40,622 nt of DNA from Oscillatoriales cyanobacterium CG2_30_40_61 (GCA_001873365.1 MNYZ01000057.1:30552-71173); one strand, 5' to 3'; shown: positions 1 through 10,215, numbered from the stretch's first letter. Numbers and translations: made by a program. Notes: generated by a model not told the origin, from the letters alone.

Positions 1-39
1 TAACCCTACCCTCGACTTGATTGGGGGACAAATTCAAAT

Positions 40-77
40 CTGTGAAATCCGTGAAATCCTCTTAAATCCGTGATCGG
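40..77. repeat. AATCCGTG short repeat at the window start
   Basis: The sequence has GTGAAATCC twice and then AAATCCGTGA, matching the run at 22592-22652. It lies just downstream of the first kinase gene (minus strand). Positions 1-39 show nothing further. Confidence 0.65.
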
Positions 78-90
78 GAATGGGGAAGGT

Positions 91-3000
91 TTATCTGATT
101 TGATGAACCGGAATTTCCACAATAAATTCTGTTCCTTCTTCGGGTAAAGCCTGACATTGAATCATTCCCTTATGTTTTTCCACTACAATTTGATAACTGA
201 TCGATAATCCTAATCCCGTGCCTTTCCCCGCAGGTTTGGTAGTAAAAAATGGATCAAAGACCCGATTTTTGACTGTATCAGGAATGCCATGACCATTATC
301 TTGAATAATAATTATAACCCTTTCTATCGGTTGTTCTTGGCTGGGTGGAACGAACTGGGTTTGAATTGAAATGGCTAAATATTTAGTGTCTAAAGACTCC
401 TTAGATAAGGATTCTAATTCATCAATAGCATTACTAATAATATTCATAAAGACTTGATTCAATTGAGCCGCATAGCACTCAACTTTTGGGAGATTACCAT
501 ATTTTTTAATAATCTCAATCATCGGACGATCTGGTTTAGATTTTAAGCGATGTTGGAGAATTAATAAGGTGCTATCAATTCCCTCGTGAATATCAACCGC
601 TTTCACCTCAGATTCATCTAAACGGGAGAAATTTCTTAAAGATAAAACTAACTGGCGAATCCGGTCAGCACCAACTTTCATCGAAGATAAAATCTTCGGT
701 AAATCTTCTTGGATAAAATCAAATTCAATTTCTTCAATTTTATCTTCAATCTCCTCGGAAACATCAGGATACTGTTTTTGATATAACTGGACTAACTCTA
801 ATAAATCCCTGGTATAGTCCGTGACATAACTCAAATTTCCATAAATAAAATTAACCGGATTATTAATTTCATGGGCAACTCCAGCTACCAACTGCCCTAA
901 ACTCGACATCTTTTCACTTTGTACTAACTGACTTTGGGTTTGTTGTAAATCTTTAGCTAATTCCTGCGCTCTTTTTTGAGTCCCTGCATAGAGTTCGGCT
1001 TGGAGTAAAGCTACTCCGAATTGAGTCCCAATTTGAGCTAATAATTTAATTTCTTGATCTTGCCAATGACGGGGATAGGAATTTTGATAAGCCGCCAGTA
1101 ATCCCCAAAGGGATTGTCCTTGTAAAATTGGAACAATAATATAGGATCTAGCCTGTAATTGTTCAAGTAATTGAATATGACAAGGATCATGTCCGGCCGT
1201 ATAAATATCATCAACGGCATAGCTTTGATTTTCTCGATACCGTCCTCCTAATGTCTCTTGTAAATAGGTATCTTGAATCATGGGAACAGTATTAAGTAAA
1301 GAGTTCCATCCTTCGACAACGGATTCAGCAACAAAATAACCAGACCAATCGGAACTAAAGCGATAAACCACAACTCGATCTACATTTAAAAATGCTCTAA
1401 CTTCGGCGGCAGTTGTATTAAAAATAGTAGAAATATCTAAAGAATTTCTAATTTTTTCAATCACCTGATAGAGTAATTCTTGCTGTTCACTTGATTTTTG
1501 TCTTTCCGTTAACTGCGCCACTTTTTTCGCCTGTTCTTGAACCTGTTCCATATAATCAATTTGTTGTAAAGCTACTTCTAAATTTTGAGCAATTTGACTC
1601 ACAAATTCTATTTCTGATTGTTGCCAATCCCGAGGATATTTACATTGATGAATACACAGTAAACCCCAAAGTTTTTCACCTTTGAGCAGAGGAACAACTA
1701 AGTTAGCTCGAATTTGAAACTCGGTCAAAACTTTTAGATGACAATTATGTATATTGGCTTTATAAATATCAGAAATAGCATTAATTTTTCCTTGTTCATA
1801 AAAATAATAAAAATTTTCAGAAAAACAATAGTCTTTAACCTTTTTTTCCAGAGCTGAATCAAATCCTCCTACCACGTCTTCTGAGATAAATTCGCCTTCT
1901 TCATATCCGGAATCGGGGGAAAACCGAAAAATACCAACCCGGTCAGCATTTAAAAGCTGTCTAACTTCTGTTACTGTGGATTGAAAAAGCTGATCGAGAT
2001 TTAATGTTTTTCGAATTCGACTAATTACCCGGGTTAAAGTTTTTTGTTGTTCTAATTGTCGAGAGGTTGCTTGACCTAACTCCCGTTGCTCAATGGTGCT
2101 CTCTAAATATTTAGCAATTTCGGTAACAAATTCAATTTCATCGGGTTTCCAATCTCGGCGTTGGTGGTTATATACCCATAAAAATCCCCATAACTGTTGT
2201 GTTTTATATAAAGGAATTCCTAAGTTAGCTCTAATTTGATAATCCCTCATCCATTGGAACATTAAGGGATTAAATCCACTATAATAAATATCTGAAACTA
2301 CCAGAGCCTGTTGATTTTTCTCGGCGGGATTAAACCCCAATAATTCTTCTGTTGTGATCTCGAAATTTAACAGGGATTTAAACTCAGGTAATACGGTTTC
2401 AGCAATATATTTTCCCTGAATACTTTCTGTATTCCCATACCACTGCATAATTGCTACTCGATCAATATCAAGGTATTCTTGAAGTTGTAATGTAGTGGTT
2501 TGTAAGAGGGTGTCTAAGTCCCAACATTGATTAATTTTCTTAATTATTTCTGTTAAAGACTGATAACGTTGAGATTGCAATTGAGCTTGAATTAAGATGG
2601 GATTTGAGGTGTCTTGAAGCTGTCTTAAATGGGTAACATCTCGACAAACTCCCAGCACACCTGTTACCTGCCCATTACCATCTTTAATCGGAGTATATAA
2701 ACTATTATAAATTTTGGCTCCCGTGGATAAAGAAATTTCTTGATCTACCCGAATATTTTTCCCTGTTTTTAATACATACTGGACAAATTTATCCATTTCC
2801 CCAGCTTGTTGATTAAAAAAGTCCTGATTTCTTTTTCCCACAATTTCCGAGGGATGAATACCCAGGGCGATCGCTCCGGCTAAATTGATTTGAACATAAC
2901 ATAAATTAAGATCATATTCGACAAAAATATCCTCACTATCGTCTGCGAGATCCTGTAAATCTTCCCAATTCTTCACACTGGATGTTTCCAGTTCATAAGT

Positions 3001-3105
3001 TGAGAGTTTTAGACTTAAAATACCCTGCAATTGGGCAAAGGTACTGTCATTGAGACAGCATTCTCGTAACTGCTTCCATTGATGTCGATTTACGATCATA
3101 TACAA
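91..3105 (-). CDS. PAS / triple-GAF sensor histidine kinase with cyanobacteriochrome-type GAF domains
   Basis: Probable light- or ligand-sensing histidine kinase, 1004 aa, with no transmembrane segment and no receiver domain, so it should be soluble and signal to a response regulator not found here. Order: PAS (about 50-165), GAF1 (about 185-345), GAF2 (about 355-530), GAF3 (about 545-715), coiled coil, HisKA-type dimerisation region and HATPase (about 735-1004). Phospho-acceptor H745 lies in AHEINNP; the N box (NQVFMNIISNAIDE), DNGHGIP and GTGLGLS are all present. GAF2 has C455-His plus a second Cys, C427, in DYCF, 28 residues earlier, the layout of DXCF cyanobacteriochromes. GAF3 has C642-His and a DTYLQET-GGRY segment like red/green types. 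GAF1 lacks the Cys. Bilin binding is inferred. It lies 80 bp downstream of a second, similar kinase on the same strand. Confidence 0.93.
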   Translation of the reverse strand: MYMIVNRHQWKQLRECCLNDSTFAQLQGILSLKLSTYELETSSVKNWEDLQDLADDSEDIFVEYDLNLCYVQINLAGAIALGIHPSEIVGKRNQDFFNQQAGEMDKFVQYVLKTGKNIRVDQEISLSTGAKIYNSLYTPIKDGNGQVTGVLGVCRDVTHLRQLQDTSNPILIQAQLQSQRYQSLTEIIKKINQCWDLDTLLQTTTLQLQEYLDIDRVAIMQWYGNTESIQGKYIAETVLPEFKSLLNFEITTEELLGFNPAEKNQQALVVSDIYYSGFNPLMFQWMRDYQIRANLGIPLYKTQQLWGFLWVYNHQRRDWKPDEIEFVTEIAKYLESTIEQRELGQATSRQLEQQKTLTRVISRIRKTLNLDQLFQSTVTEVRQLLNADRVGIFRFSPDSGYEEGEFISEDVVGGFDSALEKKVKDYCFSENFYYFYEQGKINAISDIYKANIHNCHLKVLTEFQIRANLVVPLLKGEKLWGLLCIHQCKYPRDWQQSEIEFVSQIAQNLEVALQQIDYMEQVQEQAKKVAQLTERQKSSEQQELLYQVIEKIRNSLDISTIFNTTAAEVRAFLNVDRVVVYRFSSDWSGYFVAESVVEGWNSLLNTVPMIQDTYLQETLGGRYRENQSYAVDDIYTAGHDPCHIQLLEQLQARSYIIVPILQGQSLWGLLAAYQNSYPRHWQDQEIKLLAQIGTQFGVALLQAELYAGTQKRAQELAKDLQQTQSQLVQSEKMSSLGQLVAGVAHEINNPVNFIYGNLSYVTDYTRDLLELVQLYQKQYPDVSEEIEDKIEEIEFDFIQEDLPKILSSMKVGADRIRQLVLSLRNFSRLDESEVKAVDIHEGIDSTLLILQHRLKSKPDRPMIEIIKKYGNLPKVECYAAQLNQVFMNIISNAIDELESLSKESLDTKYLAISIQTQFVPPSQEQPIERVIIIIQDNGHGIPDTVKNRVFDPFFTTKPAGKGTGLGLSISYQIVVEKHKGMIQCQALPEEGTEFIVEIPVHQIR

Positions 3106-3185
3106 GCGCCTAATGTCATCAGTTTGCCAACTTATCTACAGTATAAAACATCACTTAAAATTTTGCATATTAATTTTGCCATTAA

Positions 3186-5990
3186 CTAATCGAGGGCTAG
3201 ATCAGGTAAGGATTGTCGCAGGGGAATTTCTATTCTAAATTCTGTTCCTATTCCCCAGTTAGAGAGGCATTTGAGCGATCCATGATGTTTTTCAACAATG
3301 ATTTGATAACTGATTGATAACCCTAAACCCGTCCCCTGACCCACCGGTTTTGTAGTAAAAAACGGATCAAAAATATGGGGAAGTAAGGCATTAGGAATAC
3401 CCGCTCCATTGTCAATGATCGAGATCACAATTATTGGGGCCGCTGCAATTTCATCCTTTAAGGTTGTCCGAATTTCTAAGAATGGTTGTGTCTGTTCTGG
3501 ATAGGACGGGGACTGATTAGCTCCAGTGCTTTTTAATGCTAACGCATCCAAGGCATTGCTGAGAAGATTCATAAACACTTGGTTGAGCAAACTAGCGTAA
3601 CATTCCACCGGGGGAAGGTTGCCATACTCTCGCTTGACTTGAATTTCTAGCCCCTCTAATGAATCAATATTAAAGCGATGTTGTAATAGTAATAATGTAC
3701 TTTCAATCCCCTCATGAAGATCAACAAATTTTAAATCCGCTTGATCTAATCGGGCAAAATTGCGTAAAGATAGAACTAATTGACGAATGCGATCAGCTCC
3801 ACTTTGCATCGACTCGACAATTTTAGGCAGATCTTTGGCAATAAAGTCTAACTCAATAGTGTTGATATATTGAACAATTTCCGGTTTAGGATAGGGATAA
3901 TCTTGTTGATAAAGTTGAATCAGATTCAATAAATTTTGGCTATATTCCCCCGCGTAAATTAAGTTACCAAAGATAAAATTAATCGGATTATTAATTTCAT
4001 GGGCAATTCCAGCAACTAACCGCCCCAAACTTAACATTTTTTCCGTTTGAATCAGTTGACCTTGGGTTTTTTGTAACCCCTTTAAAGTTTCGGTAAGTTG
4101 TTTCGCTTTTTCCTGTTCATTTTGGGCAGATCTAAGACTTTGTTCATACAATTCTGTTTGATAAATTGCGATCGCTGCCTGATCTGCTAATTGTTGTAAA
4201 ATATCTAATTCCTCAACTTGCCAATTGCGAGGATGGGTACATTCATGGGCAATTAATAATCCCCACAATTTAGACTCTTGATTAATCGGAACAATTAAAT
4301 TTGCCTTCACACCCAAATCTTCTAAAAATTCCTGATGACATAGGGCTAAATTTTCTTTATAAACATCAGAAATAGCCCGCATTCTTCCTTCTCTATAAAG
4401 AGCTACCATCTCCTCGGAAAAACAATCATCGGGGGTTTTAATCCCTAAAATTGAGCTAATTGATTTCCGTCGATCTTCAAATACCACTTCCCCCGCCCGT
4501 CCACTAATTAGTTGATAAATTAGCACCCGATCGGTATCCAATAAAACTCTAACTTCTCGCACTAAACAAGATAAGGTGGCGTTTAAATCCAGTGTCCGAC
4601 GAATTTGATCGGTAATTCTTTCTAGGGCTTTAGCAAAATCTAAGGCTCGCTGGAGTTGAGAGGTTCTTTCCTCAATTTGCTGCTCTAAATTAATATTTAA
4701 AGTTTGAACTTCTTGATATAATCTATATTGTTGAATCGCCATTCCAAATTGATGGCTTAATGCTTTTGCTAAGGTTAATTCCGTTTCTGTCCAAGGTTGG
4801 GCTTGTCCCTGTTTAGACTCTCGCCAAATTTCAAAAGACTGTCGAGGCATGATCTGTTTCATACTCGGATCAAATTGCCCCGCCCACAAAGTTTCTGTAT
4901 CAATTTCTTCCCGAAAAATTGTTAGAGTACCTAATAATTGTTGACGAGATTGAATTGGTAAAACTAATAATCCTCGAATCGATGTAGACTTAAATACTGG
5001 TCTCAAAACTCGCCATTGATATTCTTTATAAACATCCGTAATTACCCAAGGATCTAGGGCTTGATCCGGTGCAGTCCCATGATTGGAGGGGGTTTCATAA
5101 CCTTGACTTAACCAATGTTGCCAGATCGGATGTTCTTCTAAAATACCCGAATCAATACCTATAACCGCATTTGGCTGTTTACCTACTGTGAATACCTCCA
5201 CCGGACTCAGGGAATAAGCTCGAACATAGAGCCGTCCCCCCACTCCATCCAGGGCCTTAACCGTGGCTTCTAAGGCCTCTTGTAGTTCAATGGTGGGGCG
5301 TTCATGGAGCAGAGACGCAATGCTATTGATCGTGGCTTCCTGTCGGGCTTTTTGTTCGGTTTGGGTTAATAAAATAGCCTGGGCGATCGCAATTGCCAAC
5401 TGATCCACTAATAACTGAACCACTTGAATATCGGATTCAGCAATAGCTTGGGGTTCGGCGTGATGGGAAACTAATAATCCCCAAAGTAGGGGAGTTTCAC
5501 TGATTGGGCAATTAGGGGGATGGATTAAAATTGGAATTGCCAGGGAAGAATGTACCCCCATGGCTGTTAAATAGGCTTGATGGCAAGGATCAAGACTGCG
5601 ATAGTTAATCCCCGATGGGGTTTGGGCTTCTGCTGAGTCGTTGCTAATCCCAAATTTCCCCTCACCGACATTAATAATAGTGCGTTGACCCACAGAACAA
5701 AACATTTCCAGAGCATGGGGCGGAATATCATCGACCGGAAAATGTAATCCCAACAAAGAAGGTAGGCGATCGCGATCGCGAGATTCAGCCACCACTTCCC
5801 CACTGCCATCGGGACTAAATTGATAAATCATCACCCGATCCGTTCCTAAAAACAAACGAATTTCGGCAACGGTGGCGGTTAAAATCCCGGGTAATTCTAG
5901 GGATTGACGAATCCGGTTCGTAATCCGATGTAGCAAGACCTGTTGATCTAATTTAGATTGAAGTTGTTGTGTATTGTCCAACCGATTCAT
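3186..5990 (-). CDS. Triple-GAF sensor histidine kinase, phytochrome/cyanobacteriochrome-like
   Basis: Soluble histidine kinase of 934 aa. GAF1 (about 20-205) is phytochrome-like: it has FPVDDIP (DIP motif) and C136-His, but no PHY domain follows. GAF2 (about 215-430) is long and has no Cys-His. A coiled coil leads to GAF3 (about 460-620), which carries C551-His and a second Cys, C523, in DDCF, spaced 28 residues as in DXCF cyanobacteriochromes. The kinase core (about 655-934) has H664 in AHEINNP, NQVFMNLLSNALDAL, DNGAGIP and GTGLGLS. The kinase half is closely similar to that of the downstream kinase, suggesting duplication. The two probably share a transcript (80-bp gap). Chromophore attachment is inferred from motifs only. 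The start is the ATG at 5990. Confidence 0.93.
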   Translation of the reverse strand: MNRLDNTQQLQSKLDQQVLLHRITNRIRQSLELPGILTATVAEIRLFLGTDRVMIYQFSPDGSGEVVAESRDRDRLPSLLGLHFPVDDIPPHALEMFCSVGQRTIINVGEGKFGISNDSAEAQTPSGINYRSLDPCHQAYLTAMGVHSSLAIPILIHPPNCPISETPLLWGLLVSHHAEPQAIAESDIQVVQLLVDQLAIAIAQAILLTQTEQKARQEATINSIASLLHERPTIELQEALEATVKALDGVGGRLYVRAYSLSPVEVFTVGKQPNAVIGIDSGILEEHPIWQHWLSQGYETPSNHGTAPDQALDPWVITDVYKEYQWRVLRPVFKSTSIRGLLVLPIQSRQQLLGTLTIFREEIDTETLWAGQFDPSMKQIMPRQSFEIWRESKQGQAQPWTETELTLAKALSHQFGMAIQQYRLYQEVQTLNINLEQQIEERTSQLQRALDFAKALERITDQIRRTLDLNATLSCLVREVRVLLDTDRVLIYQLISGRAGEVVFEDRRKSISSILGIKTPDDCFSEEMVALYREGRMRAISDVYKENLALCHQEFLEDLGVKANLIVPINQESKLWGLLIAHECTHPRNWQVEELDILQQLADQAAIAIYQTELYEQSLRSAQNEQEKAKQLTETLKGLQKTQGQLIQTEKMLSLGRLVAGIAHEINNPINFIFGNLIYAGEYSQNLLNLIQLYQQDYPYPKPEIVQYINTIELDFIAKDLPKIVESMQSGADRIRQLVLSLRNFARLDQADLKFVDLHEGIESTLLLLQHRFNIDSLEGLEIQVKREYGNLPPVECYASLLNQVFMNLLSNALDALALKSTGANQSPSYPEQTQPFLEIRTTLKDEIAAAPIIVISIIDNGAGIPNALLPHIFDPFFTTKPVGQGTGLGLSISYQIIVEKHHGSLKCLSNWGIGTEFRIEIPLRQSLPDLALD

Positions 5991-5995
5991 AATAA

Positions 5996-6043
5996 TACCG
6001 TAATCAGTTAACCGATAACTGATGACTAATAACTGATAACTAA
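5996..6043. repeat. Heptamer-type intergenic repeat (ACTGATA family)
   Basis: The gap between the kinase and the reductase consists almost entirely of imperfect copies of a 7-bp unit related to ACTGATA/AACTGAT. The same family recurs in most intergenic gaps of this window. No promoter or terminator is obvious within it. Confidence 0.7.
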
Positions 6044-7189
6044 TTAAAAGGGCATTAATTGTTTAATCGCCTTACTCGCAATATCTCCGTAACGGAGTTG
6101 ACCACAGAAAATTTTACTCATAATTTTTGTGGCCGCGGGCATTTTTACCCCCGCCTTATAAGCGACTTTCGGAAACCGATAGAATGCACCCCCCAGACGT
6201 CCGGCCCAGACCATATCCGTACCCCATTCTTCCTTCATAACTTGGGTATAGCCTTCTAAAGCATTACTAACACCACCTAAAGCCTGATCAATCGCCTCTG
6301 CGGCTTTGACCCCACTTAAAATCGCCGGACGAATTCCCTCTGCTGATAAAGGATCAACTAAACTGGCCGCTTCTCCGGCAATTACAGCGTTTTGGGTATG
6401 TAAAGTTTTATCTCCATCCCACAGACACAGAGGATGGTCATAAATAGTTGCACTGCCTAAACCGGCTTTAGTGGCGTAATCCAGTAAGTCTTTCTTCAGA
6501 TCTTTAGGTTCTCCCCCGATAAAAGTCGCAATACTCAGGGAATAACCATCGGCCTTGGGGAATCCCCAAATACTACCATTTTTTACCATACCAAATTCAA
6601 AACTGGGTAACAACGGTTGCTCGGTTGCCACCTCCATAAATTGACTTTGGCGCAGTTTAGATTGTTTCAAGCCCAACCATTTTGCCATGGAACCCTTAGC
6701 CCCATCCGCCCCAATTAAATATTTAGCGGTTAGGGGTTCAGTGGTAGTATTTACTTGCCAATGATCGCTTTTAAATTCAATCCCGGTAACTTGTGTATTG
6801 TCTTGGAATTGCGCTCCTTGACCCTTAGCCTGTTCCACTAAAAACTGATCAAATATATCTCGTCGCACCATCCACATCGGCGTAGGAATCTCAGACTCAA
6901 CCGCATCATCTAATTGCCAAGTATAGCGAATTCGTTCCACCGTTGTTGAAATTGCCGGACTAAAATCAAAATCAAACCATTGGGCGATCGCCGGGGAAAC
7001 TCCCCCTCCACAGGGTTTTAAGCGAGGAAAGGCAAATCGTTCCAAAATTAAAACCGAACGCCCGCGTTTAGCTAAATGATAGGCTGCTGCTCCCCCAGCC
7101 GGGCCAGCACCAACAATAATACAGTCAAACATCCTTGTCATAGGTATATTAGGAATTTTGTTACCTATTGAAGGTTGAGTATTAACCAT
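6044..7189 (-). CDS. FAD-dependent geranylgeranyl reductase family protein
   Basis: Flavoprotein oxidoreductase of about 381 aa that in this family reduces isoprenoid double bonds using FAD. The dinucleotide-binding motif GAGPAGGAAAYH lies near the N terminus. LKPCGGGVSP matches the conserved PCGGG loop of geranylgeranyl reductases, and the second FAD motif region reads AGEAASLVDPLSAEGIRPA. It differs from the usual cyanobacterial ChlP in sequence and length, so the substrate is unknown (chlorophyll side chain, carotenoid or lipid). I chose the ATG at 7189 because GGAGG lies six bases upstream; an in-frame TTG at 7195 would sit on that site, and an internal ATG (MTRMFDC) is also possible. It follows frr by 19 bp and may be co-transcribed with it. 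Confidence 0.85.
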   Translation of the reverse strand: MVNTQPSIGNKIPNIPMTRMFDCIIVGAGPAGGAAAYHLAKRGRSVLILERFAFPRLKPCGGGVSPAIAQWFDFDFSPAISTTVERIRYTWQLDDAVESEIPTPMWMVRRDIFDQFLVEQAKGQGAQFQDNTQVTGIEFKSDHWQVNTTTEPLTAKYLIGADGAKGSMAKWLGLKQSKLRQSQFMEVATEQPLLPSFEFGMVKNGSIWGFPKADGYSLSIATFIGGEPKDLKKDLLDYATKAGLGSATIYDHPLCLWDGDKTLHTQNAVIAGEAASLVDPLSAEGIRPAILSGVKAAEAIDQALGGVSNALEGYTQVMKEEWGTDMVWAGRLGGAFYRFPKVAYKAGVKMPAATKIMSKIFCGQLRYGDIASKAIKQLMPF

Positions 7190-7208
7190 ACCCAACCTCC
7201 AACCTCAA

Positions 7209-7757
7209 TCAAACAGTAGTGATATCCTTTTCTTTAACAGCCAAAGCATCATCGATTTTAGCGATGTACTTGTCTGTCAGTTTTTGCACGGAATCTTGCA
7301 AATCAGCAGCTTCATCTTTTGAGAGTTCACTACCTTTTTCCTGTTTCCGAATCGAATCAATTGCATCCCGACGAATATTTCTGACCGCCACCTTCCCATC
7401 TTCAGCCAATTTAGCCACTTGTTTGACTAATTCTTTCCGGCGATCGCTAGTTAAAGCGGGGATATTCAGACGGATCACCGAGCCATCGTTATTAGGGGTT
7501 AACCCAATATCCGACATCAAAATCGCTTTCTCAATAATATTGAGGGTATTGCGATCAAAGGGCTGAATCGCAATCGTGGTGGAGTCGGGGGTGCTAATAT
7601 TCGCCAATGCTTTTAAGTGCATAGGACTCCCGTAATATTCCACGATGATTCGGTCTAATAAACTGGTATTTGCCCGTCCCGTCCGAATCGTATTGAAGGA
7701 GCGTTGAGCCGCCTCCAATGCCTTAACCATGTGTTCTTCAACTTCAGCTAACTTCAC
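7209..7757 (-). CDS. frr: Ribosome recycling factor
   Basis: Ribosome recycling factor splits post-termination ribosomes together with EF-G. The 182-aa product from the GTG at 7757 begins [10 protein letters not shown] and contains the diagnostic [10 protein letters not shown] and the basic helix [10 protein letters not shown], covering the full family length. A longer TTG start at 7769 would add MEVG residues absent from typical homologs; GGAGG (7763-7767) sits correctly for the GTG. The start overlaps the end of pyrH by 14 bp, indicating translational coupling in the widespread pyrH-frr operon. Confidence 0.97.
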   Translation of the reverse strand: MKLAEVEEHMVKALEAAQRSFNTIRTGRANTSLLDRIIVEYYGSPMHLKALANISTPDSTTIAIQPFDRNTLNIIEKAILMSDIGLTPNNDGSVIRLNIPALTSDRRKELVKQVAKLAEDGKVAVRNIRRDAIDSIRKQEKGSELSKDEAADLQDSVQKLTDKYIAKIDDALAVKEKDITTV

Positions 7758-8472
7758 ACCAACCTCCAACTAAGGTTCCAACAGGTTCACCACTCACTGC
7801 TCGGCTAATATTTCCCCGCACAGTCAGATCAAATACAACAATAGGGATATTATTTTCTTTGCACAACGCGATCGCCGTACTATCCATCACTCGTAAATCA
7901 TGGGTGAGAACGTAGTTATATGTCAATGTTTGATAACGTTTTGCCTCCGGGTTATGTTTAGGATCGCTGTCATAGATGCCATCCACCTTGGTGGCTTTGA
8001 AAATTACTTCCGCATCAATTTCGGCCGCCCTTAAGGCTGCGGTGGTGTCCGTGGTGAAAAAAGGATTCCCCGAACCCGCGCCAAAAATCACCACCCGACT
8101 TAGTTCTAGGTGGCGAATGGCTTTTCTTCTAATATAGGGTTCGGCAATTTCCTGCATGGCGATCGCCGTTTGCACCCGGACGGGAACCCCAATTTGTTCT
8201 AAGGCATCTTGCAAGGTAATCGCATTCATTACCGTAGCAATCATCCCCACATAATCGGCCGTGGCTCGATCCATGCCCCCAGCGGCGGCTTTCACCCCCC
8301 TAAAAATGTTACCGCCACCTACTACAATGGCGACTTGCACTCCTTGATTAACCACTTCAGCCACGTCTTGAGCAATCTCTTGAACCACCGATGGATCAAT
8401 GCCATACCCCAAATCTCCCATTAGGGCTTCGCCACTTAATTTGAGTAAAATGCGTTTGTACGCTGTTCCCAT
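7744..8472 (-). CDS. pyrH: Uridylate (UMP) kinase
   Basis: Amino-acid-kinase-fold enzyme phosphorylating UMP to UDP with ATP; cytoplasmic and essential for pyrimidine nucleotides. The 242-aa protein has the N-terminal [10 protein letters not shown], the glycine loop VGGGNIFRG, the [19 protein letters not shown] stretch typical of bacterial PyrH, and [10 protein letters not shown]. The length is normal. The start ATG at 8472 is preceded by a G-rich ribosome-binding stretch. Its 3' end overlaps frr. Confidence 0.97.
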   Translation of the reverse strand: MGTAYKRILLKLSGEALMGDLGYGIDPSVVQEIAQDVAEVVNQGVQVAIVVGGGNIFRGVKAAAGGMDRATADYVGMIATVMNAITLQDALEQIGVPVRVQTAIAMQEIAEPYIRRKAIRHLELSRVVIFGAGSGNPFFTTDTTAALRAAEIDAEVIFKATKVDGIYDSDPKHNPEAKRYQTLTYNYVLTHDLRVMDSTAIALCKENNIPIVVFDLTVRGNISRAVSGEPVGTLVGGWCEVS

Positions 8473-8623
8473 CTATACCCCCATAGCCTTTGTATTCATC
8501 AGTTATCAATCATCAATCATCAAGTATCCGCATTATCAGTTATAAATTTACCTCTATTGTTTCAGTTTTTTGAATTTAGATCCAATTAATACCTGAGATA
8601 TTTGTCTATGGTTTTCCGAGCTA

Positions 8624-9163
8624 TCAATGTCTCCATTTAATTGAGCAACCGATCGCATCGGTGCATTCGGTGGTAATCGGTTCGTTATTGAGAAGTTGGG
8701 TGATCGCATTTTTTAAATAGGGAACAGTGACATTTTCTGCGAGTTGGGGACTATCATCAATTAAGCCCTGATAGCGGACAATTCCTGACCGATCTAATAA
8801 AAATGTTTCTGGGGTATTACTCGCCTCAAAACAATGGGCTACCTCTTGGGTAATATCTCGAATGTAGGGAAAATTTAATCCCTGTTCTAGGGCAAAATTT
8901 TTCATATTCTCAAAACTATCATCGGGATATTGGCTGGCATCATTGGCATTAATCCCCACTAAAATCACACCCTGTTCCTGATAGTCTTGTTGTAACTGCT
9001 TCAGGCGATGTAAGTATGAACGAACATAGGGACAATGGTTACACATAAAAATTACAACAACGGCTCTATATTTTTCTAAATAACGAGCTAAATGATGAAC
9101 TTCATCATCAATTCCTGGTAATTCAAAATCGGGAGCGTAGCGATTAATTAAAGTCACCTGCAT
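8624..9163 (-). CDS. Thioredoxin-family redoxin (AhpC/TSA or ResA-like)
   Basis: Thioredoxin-fold protein of about 179 aa. After PDFELPGIDDEVHHL comes the first beta-alpha unit with CNHCPYVRSY, a CxxC redox pair, then the strand ILVGINANDA and the cis-Pro region NTPETFLLDRSGIVRYQGLIDD. No signal peptide is visible, so it is probably cytoplasmic. It belongs to a thioredoxin family protein common in cyanobacteria whose partner is unknown. The ATG at 9163 is preferred: a GTG at 9178 has its potential Shine-Dalgarno directly abutting the codon. It is a single gene between repeat-containing gaps. Confidence 0.85.
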   Translation of the reverse strand: MQVTLINRYAPDFELPGIDDEVHHLARYLEKYRAVVVIFMCNHCPYVRSYLHRLKQLQQDYQEQGVILVGINANDASQYPDDSFENMKNFALEQGLNFPYIRDITQEVAHCFEASNTPETFLLDRSGIVRYQGLIDDSPQLAENVTVPYLKNAITQLLNNEPITTECTDAIGCSIKWRH

Positions 9164-9270
9164 AGTTAGTTTTCTCACCTTCTTAAAACAGTGAATTGTA
9201 TTTAGATTTAATTGACCCTGATTAAATGTTGATCTTCCTAGGTCTACACCTGATTTTAACCGAAAGAGAA

Positions 9271-10215
9271 TCAGGATCTATTTTTATTCTGGATTTCCCA
9301 GGCTTGTGTTAACCTTTGACTTAGGGTTTCACTGACTAATTGATTCCCAGAGGGTGTCAAATGAATATGATCTCGATACAGGGTTGACCCTTGAGCAGTG
9401 GCTTTGAAGATCGGCAAAAAATCAATATAAACCAAATTTTGAGCTTGTGTGAATTCCATTAATCGTTGACGGGCTTTAATTTCATAATCCCGCGATCCGG
9501 GTTCACCGACTTCCCTGAATAAAGGTGTCATTGCTAAGATAAAGTCAGCATTATTTTGCCGAGCGATCGCTTCAATCCTTTGGATCTTCTCCAAATTATA
9601 TCCCACCGGGTCAGAGGGTTGGGGTTGGGGGACGGTTGCCATCGGTGCAGACGGTTTTAAATAGCGGTTAAACACCTCTATTAAAGCTAAACCAGGGGAT
9701 GTATTAGGGTAGTTGCGATCGCGTCCGACAACCGCCGGATTTGGGGGTGGTGAGAATAAATCATCGGTATTGATCAACAACACTATCACCTGGGAACCGA
9801 ACAGCCCAAACCTTTGTAAATAAGCCAGTTGATTCGGTGGCCCCCAGGAATTAGCGGCCACATTCAGGACTTCCCCCTGCCCCGGACGACCTAGCTGTTG
9901 ACCAATCAACGCTGAGAGGGTTTGAGATTGGTCTGTCCACCATCCCCCATTCACCAAAGAATCCCCCACTAGCATCACTCTGCGAGTTTCAGCCGTCGGC
10001 AGCGCAGTAATGGTGGCACTTCGCATTGAATACTGATTAATTTCAATTTGGTTGCCATAACGTCGGGTTTTTTGGTTTGGGGCTAATAAATAACCGATTT
10101 CCGAGTCCGACAAATACAGAACGGGAGAACCCAACCCAAAACGAAGGCGTAACCCGATCTCCACCGCCATCAAAACAACAAACAATATCTCCAACAAAAC
10201 TAGAACAATTTTCAT
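9271..10215 (-). CDS. SGNH/GDSL-type hydrolase family protein, membrane-anchored
   Basis: A 314-aa protein with an N-terminal hydrophobic segment (about residues 2-22, no clear cleavage site), so probably anchored with the catalytic domain outside. Block I of the SGNH fold is VMLVGDSLVNGG (nucleophile Ser). NSWGPPNQLAYL fits the Asn-containing block and DHIHLTPSGN is the Asp-x-x-His block. Such proteins act as esterases or O-acetyl-modifying enzymes on polysaccharides; the substrate here is unknown. Start is the ATG at 10215, directly preceded by heptamer repeats. It is divergent from btpA. Confidence 0.8.
   Translation of the reverse strand: MKIVLVLLEILFVVLMAVEIGLRLRFGLGSPVLYLSDSEIGYLLAPNQKTRRYGNQIEINQYSMRSATITALPTAETRRVMLVGDSLVNGGWWTDQSQTLSALIGQQLGRPGQGEVLNVAANSWGPPNQLAYLQRFGLFGSQVIVLLINTDDLFSPPPNPAVVGRDRNYPNTSPGLALIEVFNRYLKPSAPMATVPQPQPSDPVGYNLEKIQRIEAIARQNNADFILAMTPLFREVGEPGSRDYEIKARQRLMEFTQAQNLVYIDFLPIFKATAQGSTLYRDHIHLTPSGNQLVSETLSQRLTQAWEIQNKNRS

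Noticed and set aside
8209-8424. Plus-strand ORF inside pyrH
   Set aside because: Antisense shadow of a strongly conserved gene; no Shine-Dalgarno and no family resemblance.
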